DNA of 64,000 nucleotides from Salminus brasiliensis (lineage: Eukaryota > Chordata > Actinopteri > Characiformes > Bryconidae). A program made the position numbers and the translations under genes. Where the stretch lies: contig NC_132881.1 of NCBI RefSeq assembly GCF_030463535.1, forward strand, positions 6,368,026 through 6,432,025. The letters run 5' to 3'. Positions 39,431 to 50,930 of this stretch are shown here, one piece after another (the first letter of the stretch is position 1; each line of letters opens with the position of its first letter). The notes beneath the pieces were generated by a model. That model was not told the DNA's origin, ran no database searches, and saw nothing but the letters and a program-made list of their open reading frames with translations.

Positions 39431-41400
39431 GCTTGAACTTTGGATTAAACAAACCATTTATAAATACAGCTGGTGGCTTGCCTCAGTCCGGATACAATGT
39501 CAAAAGCTTTTTGTTAATGAATGGATGAAAGAATTTCATCCGCGTTTTATGTTTGATTAGTCACAGAGACTGTGTCAGTGACTGTGTCACTACTTTTGTG
39601 ACTATGAAGTCATGCTAGCATTACTTCCACAGGATAGGTGTGTTCAAAGCTGAAAAGCTATCCTGTATACAGTTTCTTGCAATTTTCAGCTAGTTTACCT
39701 TTTTAACACTTATTTATAGACAGAGCTTTTTTGCCCCTTAGGTTTCTCTGAGCCTGAAATTACCATATCTCTGCATGATTATACCTCAGGTAACTCTGGT
39801 CAGGCTACAGCATAGCACTGAATCTAAAATATCAGCAGAATAAATTAGGCTAACACAAGCTTGTTTCACAGAAGCAAATAGAGGGGTTACGCAACACAGA
39901 TGCATCACATTCATAGCAAAGTCTACAGTTAGGAACAGGTTTAGGGTACAGGTGTCAAGTAACAAAGTATAAATAAAAAAGTAAAAAAAATAAAAATAAA
40001 AGAAATCCCTGTCCAAGGAAAAAATCACGCCATACGGAAAGTGTGCATTTGATTGTGGTTGGATGAGAAGTATAAAGTTACACCATTCTGACACCCTATT
40101 GGTTTGTAAGTGATCCATCGCACACTGCAGATGTATGTAGCCTAGTATGGGGATGTCTGTAGTAGAGACTCAAGAAAACTCGAGTGAAATGTTCCAAATA
40201 AGCCCCACATTTACATTCCAATAAAGCTTATTGATCACATGCCTCTGAAGTTGGACTTTTTGACCATTACTTACAATACCTTAGAACTTATACTTATACT
40301 TAGAACTATACTATACTACCTAATACTTATACTAACCAATACTTACAGGCAACTACTCATCATATTTTCTCTCCATGAATCATGTGTTAATGCTCAGTAG
40401 TGCACACAGATGCCTAGTGAATCCCAACATTTTAATAGAACATTATAGTCACTATGGCTTTTAGAAAAATGTTTTCTAAAAGAGGCAGGGTAGTGCAATA
40501 CAAGCCCCTGTGGCGCAGCCTAAGCTTTTGGCCTTTGTTTTCCTTACATTACTTTTACTTTTCTAGTAGTTTTGAAACCAGTACTTTTACACTTTTACTT
40601 GAATAAAAAGCTTAAGTTGATACTTCAATTTATTTTTTAAACCCTAGTCTCTCCACTTCTACCTGAGGAATGAATGTAAAAACGTTTGACACCTTTGGTT
40701 CACCTAAGCATGTTTGACTTTCCAGGAAACAGACTTAATCTATCAGAATGTGTTGAGAACTACTGAATAAAACTCGTAGTAATAATAATAATCATAATAA
40801 TACGATGATGACTAAATAGATAAATAAAATAAAATAAAAAAATAAAAAATAAATAAACACCTGATTGTAAAGTTTACTAAAGTCAACACCTATGCCAATA
40901 CAAGTCATGTCCTAAAATTGTCCTCTAGCAATTCTGAATACTTCTTAAAAATATGTTGTTCATCACACCAAGATGTAAGAAATTTGGCAGATGGCTTCTT
41001 TTGAGACCTCCCATTTATCACAAACAGGAGATGTTCTAATGACTTTGACCATCATTTGTGTTTAACTGGCTCATTTTTGTTCTACTAAAGTGCCCGCTGG
41101 GTTCCGGCTGATTGCGGCTTGGGATTTATGACAGTCTATTGAAATCAACATGTTTATCAATTCCAAACAATAACTATGATAGCTGATTGTCTTGGTGGGC
41201 ATGTTGAATAAATGAGATAATGCTGTTAGGGGGCGTGGCAGGAGAAATCCTCCCTTCAAATTGTCTGCGGAAATTGAGATGATCTACACTTTTCCTGTAT
41301 AACATCAAAATGGCAAATGTCCGGTGGAATATAAAATATATTTATATACATTAGTGGCTGCACAAGCTGTGTGGCCCTTTCTCCTGAATAAAAAAAAGAA
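39431..41400. other. Intronic stretch, no gene seen
   Basis: Short open frames and AT-rich runs (for example 40800-40860) only. GCCCCTGTGGCGCAGCC at 40505 hints at a short tRNA-derived SINE scrap, too small to name. Confidence 0.45.
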
Positions 41401-41720
41401 GTTTTCTCTATGACATATGAGCGTGATGGATGAGGATGGCAGTCTGGCCAGCTGCCTGCTCTCTCAGCGTTCTGGCGAGGGCCTTTTTCCTGTCGCTGAG
41501 CCTGTTTTCATAGCCGTCCTGAGCCAAGCCTGGCGCTCAGGAGGAGTGGCTCTGCTGTGGCGCGGGGTCTTCCCTAGGGCGAGCAGGCGGTGCAGAGCTG
41601 CCAGCACAGTCCCAGGGCCCAGCGGCTCTGGCTGAGTTTACAGCTGCCTCTGCAGCCTCAGCGCAGAAGGGGCTTCTCCCTCTTACTGGCTCGGCTGGCA
41701 CTTAATCACCACCACCGATT
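41401..41720. other. GC-rich island inside the proposed intron
   Basis: This block is much more GC-rich than its surroundings. The plus strand is open for 72 codons (41417-41635, starting MSVMDEDGSLASCLLSQRSG), without a recognisable domain. There is no clear splice partner, so I do not call it a gene. Confidence 0.4.
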
Positions 41721-42730
41721 CTCTACCCATCACACTGCTTAGCTTGATTTAGCAAAATGAAAAGACTGCTGCTTCACCGTTTTACTTTTATAGTGCTCTA
41801 GTTATGGTCGCGTCAAGCCTCTCTATCTCTCGCTCTTGTTCCCTCTTTTGTGTAGTCTCTCTTGCTGGAGAGAAAAATATCTATAGCACCAAAAGGATTC
41901 CACTACTGAGTAGTGGAAGTATTTTCCAGATAATTAAGAACCACTTATTTTTTTAAAGTGTGTATTATGTGTATAATGTGTAAAGAAAGTACAAATGTCA
42001 ACAGAATCCAGGTTTAATGATAGCTGCCGCTACAGTTTTCAGCTACGCAGGAATTTTTTTTTGTCCATTTTTAACACTAATATTTTATATTTTAAGGCTA
42101 CCTAAACAGGGACTTATAACAAACATAGACACTGAAAAAACATTTAAAAAATACTTTAGTATTTATGAACAGTTAGTCAGTATCAACAAGACAACACTGT
42201 TTTGTTCACTCTCAAGGTAATAAAGGGCATTAAAGCCTGTATTAATTTTAGTTTAATACACTATAATGATACTCCATTTTCATTCAAATGTTTTTACTGA
42301 TTAATGTTTAAGCAAAAAAATAAAAAATAAAAAATGCAAGTATTATTTTATTTAAAATAGCGTGTTCAGAGATGCTGTTAGTCAGATACAGACACAGCAA
42401 AGATTTCTGCTTAGCTAGGCAACAGATGATCTGAAAGTAAGCTGTGAAGATGTTAATCTGAATCTTTTAACTGTGGTCCTGAATGCATGAATCTTTACTC
42501 TTTTTTGGCCCTACTTTCAGCCTCTTCAGCTACACTAACCAGACAAGTGAGGATGCTTTTATACTCATGCCATGAGAAATTTAGCAGGAAAAAGCCAACT
42601 GAACTTGTATTTGGTTGCATTTTCCTTTGTACAGATGCAGATTCTAGCTCTTTAATGAATCTTACTTTAGTATTTTGAAGAAACTGTAAGGTTTGTATAA
42701 CTGCAGCTGAGACAAGTGCATTGTACTTAT

Positions 42731-42771
42731 AATAGTTACTGTAATTATACACTGTAATTACAGTAACTATT
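42731..42771. other. Perfect 17-bp inverted repeat
   Basis: AATAGTTACTGTAATTA at 42731-42747 and its exact reverse complement at 42755-42771 flank a 7-base loop (TACACTG). It is not part of a recognised transposon. Confidence 0.95.
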
Positions 42772-43102
42772 GCAGTCAATTTTAAGACAGTTTAATGTAC
42801 ATTTCCCCTTCGGTCCTGAAGTGACTGCTCAATGTGGATTATTCTATCCTGTAGTTTTGAGATCATATTAAAGAAGTAAGACTTACCTTTAAAATGAAAT
42901 CTTATTTTTTTGCCCCTATTATTTGCAATTTGTCCAGTTTTAGAGATACATTCTTTAGTTTTAATTATGTTGGGTTCAAAAGGGTCAAGTACATTATTTA
43001 ATGCTTCTTTTGTAAATGTTCAAATTTGTAGCTTGTACCATGTCATCATGTCAATTTGGGGAAATTGTGTTAATCTGCCTCCCTGCTGAGAGATCGATCA
43101 CA

Positions 43103-43337
43103 TACTCTTAAAAATAACGATACTACAAAAGGTTCTTTAACTGATGCCATAGAATAACCAACTTTTGTTACACAAATGAGACGTGTGTGTGTGAAGAATC
43201 TTTTAAAGATTTTAAAAGTGGATGCAGAGGTTCTTCACCAATTTATTTAGGTTCTTAACACTCCAATCCCTTGGTTAAAAAAATGGTTCTTCCATGGCAT
43301 TACTCAAAGAATCGCATGAAGCATCTTCTGCAGGGTA
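43103..43337. mobile_element. Palindromic MITE-like element next to the MAM exon
   Basis: The left end TACTCTTAAAAATAACGATACTAC with GGTTCTTTAACTGATGCCAT pairs with the right part, which reads TGGTTCTTCCATGGCATTACTC in the opposite sense. It is the same family as 20578-20804. It lies in the intron about 100 bases past the donor of the exon at 43435-43540. Confidence 0.75.
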
Positions 43338-43434
43338 AGTCATGGAAGAAGCATAACTGTAGCTGTCTGTCAAAACTGTGATATTCCCATCTTTGGCTTG
43401 CAGAGACGGTGTGAGCTGCCCTCCCTGTACTGAC

Positions 43435-43540
43435 CTGTTTCAGGCAGGTTCTCTTGCGTACACTTCCCTTTGGTAACAGAGACGTCGTCGATGGCGATGT
43501 CCCCCTCAAAGCCGTCTCCGCGGATGCCCTCAAACACCAC
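43435..43540 (-). CDS. mdga: MDGA-family exon: C-terminal half of MAM domain
   Basis: This 106-base minus-strand exon has a consensus acceptor (pyrimidine-rich, TTCATTTTCAG) and donor (CAG|GTCAGT). It begins in phase 0 and ends in phase 1. It encodes VVFEGIRGDGFEGDIAIDDV then SVTKGKCTQENLPET. The FEG-RG...GDIAIDDV-C pattern is the diagnostic last third of a MAM domain, with the cysteine that closes the domain. MAM domains fold as beta sandwiches outside the cell. In MDGA proteins the domain follows six Ig domains and one FN3 domain and precedes the GPI anchor; the protein blocks neuroligin-neurexin contact at synapses (known of the family). The wording fits MDGA best. Nephronectin and neuropilin MAM domains, as I recall them, differ in this stretch. 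Paralog 1 versus 2 is not settled. Confidence 0.85.
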
Positions 43541-43759
43541 CTGAAAATGAAACACTGCCTTCAGAAGGGCACTTATTTCGGTCTCATTCATTCAGTCACC
43601 TATCACACATCTAGGGGGGCTGCGATTTAGAAAACCCAACACCTGAGCAAACTAGTTTCCCCATACATTTTGAAGTACATGTCTGTACACTGAAAGCAAC
43701 CTTCAGCGTACGTGTCCGAGATCCACAACGATTAAGAGACCAAAGGCAGAATGGTTTTG

Positions 43760-43835
43760 GACATAAACATTTTAATCAGAAAAGGGAACATACACAGATG
43801 AAGGGTGCCCAAACATTTGCATGGAACTGTATGTG
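43760..43835. repeat. Short transposon-end-like fragment
   Basis: GGGTGCCCAAACATTTGCAT with GGAACTGTATG resembles the end of a fish DNA transposon family, recalled from memory. No partner end is seen. Confidence 0.35.
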
Positions 43836-44607
43836 AATAATTATAAAATAAAAATAAAAAATAAAAAAAACCCTAGTGTAACCAAACTTAAAATGTGTAC
43901 CCAAATAACGGACAGTATCGGCCCCAGATTTTGAGAGTTAACTCCTCCGCAATGGACACTTCCAGCTATGCTGGGAATGGCTGAAAGGTTTTCATTAGCG
44001 CTGGGTCTTCCTCTGCATGTAGGCGTTTCATCGTGTCTTTCTCCTTGAGCAAACTTCTCTTTTACCTCTTCAATGCTACGGTGCAGCGGGCCGAACACTG
44101 ACAGCACCGCCGCTTTTCTGCACAAGCCACACGCCCCTGCCTTTGACTGACAGCTTAATTACATTAGGTCTGAAGCTCCCTGCACAAACCTTATCACACG
44201 AGCGGCCCTAACTCTATCCTACAGTAACACATGGCATTACTCACAACCCCCACACATCCTCCCCAACACAAGCTCAAATAAAGAACTAATGCCTCTGCAA
44301 AGCAAACAAATCGATGAAAAGAAAGAACAGACCCATCCCGTACACGTCCAATTCAGCCAGGATGCCTCATCAGTGGAGCTGTAGTTCATTTTCTATTTAC
44401 AGATTCAAAAACCTACGGGACTCTGTGATATTGCTTGGGAAGTATGTGTCAAGTAGGCGGTGAGCTTGGTTGGGGCTTATTCTGCGCTGGGAATCTTCTC
44501 AAATAACTCGATTTTCAGCCTAATTTCTACCTGCTCTTGTGTTTCATTACAGCAGGAGCACACTTAGCTTTTATTACACTCCAACACACCACTTCTATAT
44601 GACAACC

Positions 44608-45180
44608 TATTTATTTATTTATTTATTTATTTAGGGGCAGACTATACATGGTATAGCAAGAGAGAAAGAGAAAAGCGATACAAAGGAGAGAGAGCTAGAG
44701 AGAGTGAGTGAGTTAGGGATATAAAGAGGCAGAAAGGAAAAGAGAGAGAGAGAGAGAGAGAGAGAGGAAACAGTAAAGAGACGCAGTGAGAGTAACTGAA
44801 TGAGAGGAGAGGCAGAAAGGCAGAGAAAGACAGAGATAGAGAGAGAGTGAGGGTGATGGGGAGATAGATAAAGATAAAGAAAGCAAGATAAAGGGGAGAG
44901 AAAGAGAAGCATAAAGAAAGAGAGCAATAAAATGAATAGACTCATAAAAAAGGCAGAAAGACAGAGAGCGAGGAATGGAGAAAGAGATATTTATAGAGGC
45001 AGAGAGAGTAAGAGTAGATGTAAAGAGAGGCAGAAAGAAAGAGAGCACATGAGAGGGAGTAAGGGGGTGAGTAAGAGAGATATAAAGAGGCAGGAAGGAA
45101 GAGAAAGACAGAGTGTGTGCGAGAGCTACATAGATATATAGCGAGCCGGAGAGAGAGGAAGTGAAGGAGAGTGTGAGAGG
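44608..45180 (+). repeat. TTTA run followed by a GA-rich block
   Basis: Seven TTTA units (44608-44633) are followed by about 540 bases of almost pure purine on the plus strand, with GAGA, AGAGGCAGAAAG and TATAAAGAGGCAG words repeated irregularly. The minus strand shows low-complexity S/L open frames as a result. Confidence 0.9.
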
Positions 45181-45405
45181 TGGGCTATATTTATGAGGTA
45201 TTTGTATTCATAAGAATAAGGGAAGTGTGCGTCTCTTTGAGGGGTTTGGCCTTGTCTTGTTAAGGGCTCTTCGCAGGAGATAGAAGAAACAGACAAGGCC
45301 AAGGTCAAGCCTTCTGACCTCCGCTGACCGCAGAGCAAGCGTTGCTGCAAAAACACTTTTGACCTCTGAGCTCTGCAAGCCAATCCAATTATACACACAG
45401 AGCAT

Positions 45406-45408
<3 letters not shown>

Positions 45409-45458
<50 letters not shown>

Positions 45459-45463
45459 CACAA
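45409..45463. repeat. CA microsatellite
   Basis: About 27 CA units with a single CAAA interruption. A GAGT-type run follows at about 45557-45602. Confidence 0.95.
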
Positions 45464-45603
45464 AGCTGGCACATTTCTCTGGCCCTTAGCCTAATCCCTA
45501 CCTACATCTCTTTGAGTGAGAAGGGATGTTCTGAATAACTAAATGAGAGGAGAGAAAGTGAGTGTGTGAGTGTGTGAGCGAGCGAGTGAGTGAGTGAGTG
45601 AAA

Positions 45604-46326
45604 TGAGAGAAGAAGACTGGAATACAGGAGTGTATGCGTGTATGTGTGTGTGTCATGGTGTCAGAGGTTGATAATAAACCGCACTGCTCGTTTGCAGGGA
45701 GGTGGGCTAATTTGATTTGGCTGAGGGGTGCTAGCATGTCCGTGAGTGCTACTCTAAGCTAAGCTCTCTCACCCCGCTAATTGGCCACCGAGCCACGTAG
45801 GAGACAGAGAGACAGTGGGGAAAAAAAAAAAAAACATCACGGCAATGTCAAACACTGCTGCGTAATGACACTCGCTTGGACGGAAATACACTCACGCAGT
45901 AGATACAAGCACCGGCGGCCTTTTCGTTTGACTCTGAACACACACACGAACACACACACAGCAGGGCTAATTAGACTAGAGGGCAAATGGAATTACCGAA
46001 GGAACACAAACTAGGCCTACTTTCACTCAATCAACTGCTGGCGACATGAGCTTGTCTGCTTTTGTTATAAGTCTTTAAATGACAGCGGTCAATCTTTAAG
46101 TATAACCGTTATGAACACTGCTCAACACTGACCGCTAATAACACCAGCACCTTCTAAAACCATTTTCTACCCTACTAGAAGAAATAACTAGCCAACAACA
46201 TAACAAATAAAAAGTCTTTGAAGTAATTAGACAGTATTTATAAAACAGTATATACTTGGAAACCTAATTTGCTCTGCATAATGCCAGCAGTTCAAACCAG
46301 GTGCTGCATGCCCTAAGTGGCTGGAG

Positions 46327-46360
<34 letters not shown>

Positions 46361-47879
46361 AAAAAAAAGTTATTGAAGTTATGAACATCATTTCATTTTG
46401 GGAGAATTACTACGCCCCCAACTTCTTCGCCCCTTCTATAGTTCAACTCTACACCCACCTACACCCTGTCTCCTCCCTTTCTTACAACATTCACATAAAC
46501 TGAGGGGTCCGGCTTCATGTGCAGGTGTGTTCCATCTCAGGGTGCGGTCTGCACTAGCAAAATTAAAATTTTCTTAGTTTATTTAATTTACGTCATATGT
46601 CAAAAAAGCAAAATGTTAGATGTTATTTAAAATTATTTAAACACCTAAAAGTGCAACTTCACAGATCTCTACTATAAACAGAGTCATTCACAGTGCTCAG
46701 ATGCCTCCCCAAACAGCAGCCATGGGCTCCTCTAAGCAGCTGCCTAGCCCTCTGAAAACCTTGTATTCGCTTAGCTTTTTAGATTACTTTTGCATGCCTC
46801 AATAGGTACATGGACAGCTACTTAGCAAATTAAATTGACTGTACATTTGATTCTCATTGTGTATCAGCAGGTTCTAGTCTGACCTAATGTGACCACAAGG
46901 TTCTTGCTTTTGTTACATTGTACACATTTGGTCTATTCAGTTTTGATTTCACACTGCAGTTTAGCTTTGCTAGGTCCTGTAGTCGTCATCATTACCTGTA
47001 TGGGCTAGGTCTCCCTATCCTTGACGTGCAGAAATCGGTAGCATGACCTGTGGTGCCCATAGTGCTGCATCACGCATGTGCATGTGATGGGGAGTTGGAT
47101 TTCATTACTACACCGGTTCTTTTTTTATCTTATATTGTTTAAGTGTGACAAAAGCTGGCCCGTAATTGGTCAGAAAGTCTGAACCATCCAAAAAGAAACT
47201 ATTTTTGGTCCCTGGACGTGGCCTGCGGCACCTTTCACACCTGCGACTTTGGTTTAGACCAAACTGAAAAGTCTGAAGGTCCAGACCACACTAGGTGTGA
47301 AAGCACCCTTTAGAAAAAACTTTCCCTTTATGAAATAATAAGCATGCAGTCACCAAATGCATTAATTGCTGCTTCAAGTAAAAGTGAGTTCTACGAGTTA
47401 ACTACTGTCAGCAGGCCGTCAAGCACGAGGTCGCACTAGACATAAACACAATCACACGGTCGTTAAGCGGACGGGCGCATAAGCCGCCACTAACAAACAG
47501 CTTGGCCACGGCTGTAATTGGAGGGCGAGTGTTGACTCTTTGGTCATTCCGTGGACGTTTTTGTACTCTCTCACTTTCTCCTGGTTAGCGCATGCAAATC
47601 CTTTCGTCTACCAGGCAGAGTGCAGACTGCATTAGCGGCTTTGACCTCATTACCGGGAAGGAGCTCATTTACTCCGCGTGTACTCCGCCTTCGTGACGGA
47701 CTTGGCTGACTCCAGGCTAATGCAAGGAACCCATTATTCTTGCCGTTTGAGTGCCCTTTAGTGTATGTAAGTACATGTGTTGCCATTTTTTTATGGGGCG
47801 TGTGCGCTCACTTTTTTGTTTTTGTGTACGCGCGAAAGTGCGGCAGAGAGTAAGAGCGAGGGTAAGAGAGAAGGTGCGG

Positions 47880-47880
<1 letters not shown>
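45604..47880. other. Intronic stretch, no gene seen
   Basis: It holds a TA run at 46329-46357. A moderately GC-rich section lies at 47400-47720. No splice-bounded exon or RNA gene is recognised. Confidence 0.5.
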
Positions 47881-47882
<2 letters not shown>

Positions 47883-47923
<41 letters not shown>

Positions 47924-47924
47924 A
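47883..47924. repeat. GA microsatellite
   Basis: About 20 GA units with one interruption, continuing into a wider purine-rich stretch to about 48270. Confidence 0.95.
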
Positions 47925-48279
47925 GTTAATTAGTGCCTGTGGCTGCTGAAGGTTATGAAAGAGTTGTGGTAAGGCTTAAAGTCCCTTGTGTATTCCTGCC
48001 TCTGACCACAGAACGAGAGAGAGGGGGGTGAGGAGAGAGATGGGCCGTAGAAAAACAGGAAGGAAAACACTGAGATGAATGGACATGCGAGGGAGCGAGA
48101 GAGAGAGGATAATGGATGAAGAAGCAAGGTTTGGAGGACCTGAGAACAGAAAAAAAAGAAGAGAGATGGATGTACCCAAAAACAAGGTAACAAAAGGAGG
48201 AGAAGAAGGGAAGCTGAAAAAGAGCTTGAAGGTGGAGTGGAAGCGGATGGGCGCTTTGTGGAGAGAGCGTTAGGCTTTC

Positions 48280-49259
48280 TCTTTTTTCCTTTTTTCGTCT
48301 CCTCGCTCTCCATCTTTTCAGAAAATCATAATTAAGCTGAGCTAATTACCGGCCGTCCCTCGTTCCCAGCGCCTTCCCTCTCTTTTCTCTCTCTCTTTCG
48401 CCGAGCTCTCGCTTTTGTCATCATCTCGCCTCCCTCGACGGCGGCTCTTAAAAGTGCTGGCCTCAGTCTGTTTTCATGCTGCAGGAGGGCGATAGGAGGA
48501 GCATGACACAAATGCTTCCAAAAACTGTAGTCTTTAATACCTGTGCTGATGTACCGGGGCCCGGAGGGGCCGACTTTGATACTGCACCCTGGCGCCAGAG
48601 TACAGAATCACGGGTAAAGTGTGATCAGTGCTGTTTTTAGATGTTACGGGCCAGTGGAGAAGACAAGTCGACTCTGGGGAGTTGTCTGTCCACTCAATAA
48701 AGGATTTTTATTTTAGAAATAAATACATAAATAAATAAATACCTTGCAATATAATAGTCTCATCTACTTTTAATCAGGCAGCACTGAGTAAGCATTTAAA
48801 CTACAGCCAGGTACGAAAAGGGACCTGTAAAACAGAACGACTGTGCAGCACATCCAGCCTGCCGTGCACTGGCCTCAAATGCTGCATAAATGTGCTTGCG
48901 TTTGACAGGGAGCAATTAAGCCCACACCAACGAAGGGGAAAGTGGAGTGTGGGGCTAGTTCTGGCAATGCCGTTTATTTCAATAACTTTGATAACTGGAG
49001 AGAAAGAACACCTTATAAAACTTTAATTGCAGAGCCCCCACGCCAATGCCAATGCCAATGCCAGAGCCAGTGCAGGCAGTGGAATTAGTAAATCTTAATC
49101 TTATGGATAATTATCCATTAGCCACTAAAATGATTTGGTCACTATAGGTTTTCTGACCACTCTAACACTTACTCACTGGCTACTAATGCAGACGTTATGA
49201 CGTACAATGCAGTGAAAGTCTTTATTTTGTCTATATTCTGTTTTTGTACACTCAGCTGT
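48280..49259. other. Intronic stretch, GC-richer at its start
   Basis: 48290-48620 is pyrimidine- and GC-rich with AATTAAGCTGAGCTAATTACC near its start, which could be conserved non-coding DNA. Three GCCAAT words in a row stand at about 49041-49060. No exon is seen. Confidence 0.4.
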
Positions 49260-49400
49260 TTCAAATCTACATACTGCCAAGCTAATAAGTATGTGGACAT
49301 TGACAAATTAGAATCTATCTAAATATGCCCACGCCATAACAGTGCCTCCACCATGTTTGACAGATGGCATGGTGTTGATCTGGATTCCATACTCTTTAAA
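49260..49400. repeat. Small Tc1-like fragment
   Basis: AGTGCCTCCACCATGTTTGA then CAGATGGCATGGTG is the minus-strand remnant of the Tc1 box that encodes the sequence before GGGS. An ATAAGTATGTGGACATTGAC-like word lies at the left. Too short to class further. Confidence 0.5.
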
Positions 49401-50274
49401 GCATTAATCGGTCTATACATAGTTTATACCTATATCATAGGCCAGTGTGTGGCGGTGGAAATAAAGTAGCAAGTACAAAGTGGGTAATAAATAAATAAAT
49501 AAATAAATAGAGCAGCTAGAGACTATTAGAAAATCAGTAATTGTAATGTACACTAGACTATACCTACATAATGACAAATAATGTCTGAAAAATGAGGTGC
49601 CTAAAAAAAAGCAATACTTATAAATGTCACTGTCCATTTAATCGAAGCAAAAACGTATGTGCAAACTGCTTTAGTAAATCTGGCTCTATGAGTTCAACCC
49701 ACTCCCTTTGGGGATATCCTAATTGCCTCTCATTTGCTGTTAAAACGCATCTCCATCACTGCAAACCCCCGAGATGATGCTTTGAAATGGAGAAGAGTAA
49801 GAGTATCCCAGTTCTACCGCCTCGCAAACAAGCAGATCACAAAACTACCCTAAGAGAGCATAAAGGATGGAGATATCACAATATACTGTATACGTTAATA
49901 AGAAAGAATAAGCTTTTCTCAGCATATCATGAACACTGCACACCTGTACATAAACTTCAAATTTCATTACCGCATAACATCAGCCAGAAAGCCTACAGTG
50001 TTCTTATCCTCGGTATAGTCAATTAGCCAAGGCATGTTCGGCGTTCAAACTTTCCTTCTCCAGTTTAGTGCTGGAGGTACTAAGGCTAATGCTGCCAACC
50101 CCAGAAGTCAATAGTCACCTGAACATATTCTGCAAATACATACCCAAAACGTCCCTTATCCTGCAGCCATGTCTTTGTTCAGGTTACACAGGCTTGTCAA
50201 TGTGGTTTAGGGTACAGCATAATTTACTGTGAACTTTCCTTAGTAAAAAGTATGGTTCATATTTACAGCTCACA

Positions 50275-50350
50275 GTAAGTTTGCTCACTGGGGGTCTTAG
50301 GTTTTTATGTCTTGTCTTGTTATGTCTTCATTAATTTATTTTTTTGTTCA
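50275..50350 (+). repeat. Small L2-type 3' untranslated fragment
   Basis: AGTTTGCTCACTGGGGGTCT with TTATGTCTTGTC matches the corresponding part of the LINE tail at about 4040-4085. The rest of the tail is not found. Confidence 0.5.
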
Positions 50351-50519
50351 TCAGGGCCTTATTTTTTCACATCATTTATTCATTATTATATAAAACAAGC
50401 CACCAAACATAGGTGACATTTTTTGTGACACTAACGAATCTGCAAGATACTAATATCAGCTAACATTACATCACTTTATTATCATTATTATCAGCTAGTC
50501 CCTATTTTATAATATATGC

Positions 50520-50930
50520 AGAAGTGGTTGGATGTTCATCATGGACATAAATGTCATAGCAATATTGGGCTTTCTTTGAATTGAGTGAAATCGCAATACA
50601 GAACACTGTACCATTTGTTAAACGTGGTGGTGGTAGCATCATGTGTCAAGTTGGAGCGGTTTTGCTGCTGGTAGAACGGATACATTACACAAAGTGGAAA
50701 TAAGGAGAATTCCACAGCATAACCTCAAACCACATGAACTAGACCTAGAACTAGCGATACTCAGGACACTATTAAGTGTTCCAGCTAGAAAACAACTCCA
50801 CAAACACACATTAAAGGAGGGAATGGAATATATATAAAACAGACTAAGCTTTTGACTTTCCCAGAAGGCCTGACCTCAACTCAAATTCTCGAAAATAACT
50901 CGAAAATATGTGGACTGTGCGTAAGAGTTA
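50520..50930 (+). pseudogene. Decayed Tc1-like transposase, family 3
   Basis: The left end GAAGTGGTTGGATGTTCATCATGGACATAA with TTGGGCTTTC is the same as the end of the element at 28700-29460. The plus strand then reads [16 protein letters not shown] and, further on, PRRPDLNSNS, a relic of the [14 protein letters not shown] stretch that carries the catalytic glutamate. Stops and deletions make it inactive. Confidence 0.7.

Larger units (their letters stand above)
22014..43434 (-). other. Proposed last intron of the MDGA-family gene
   Basis: The interval is bounded by an acceptor (AG at 22014-22015) and a donor (CAG|GTCAGT; GT at 43433-43434) on the minus strand. It is filled with decayed transposons, MITEs, microsatellites and a polypurine block, each listed separately. 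Apart from the alternative exon at 32270-32463 I see no further exon. Confidence 0.5.

Noticed and set aside
44631..45048. Minus-strand open frames of more than 100 codons
   Set aside because: Low-complexity translation of the GA-rich block; no domain or splice context.
47930..48313. Minus-strand 127-codon open frame rich in S, L and F
   Set aside because: It mirrors a purine-rich stretch next to a GA microsatellite.
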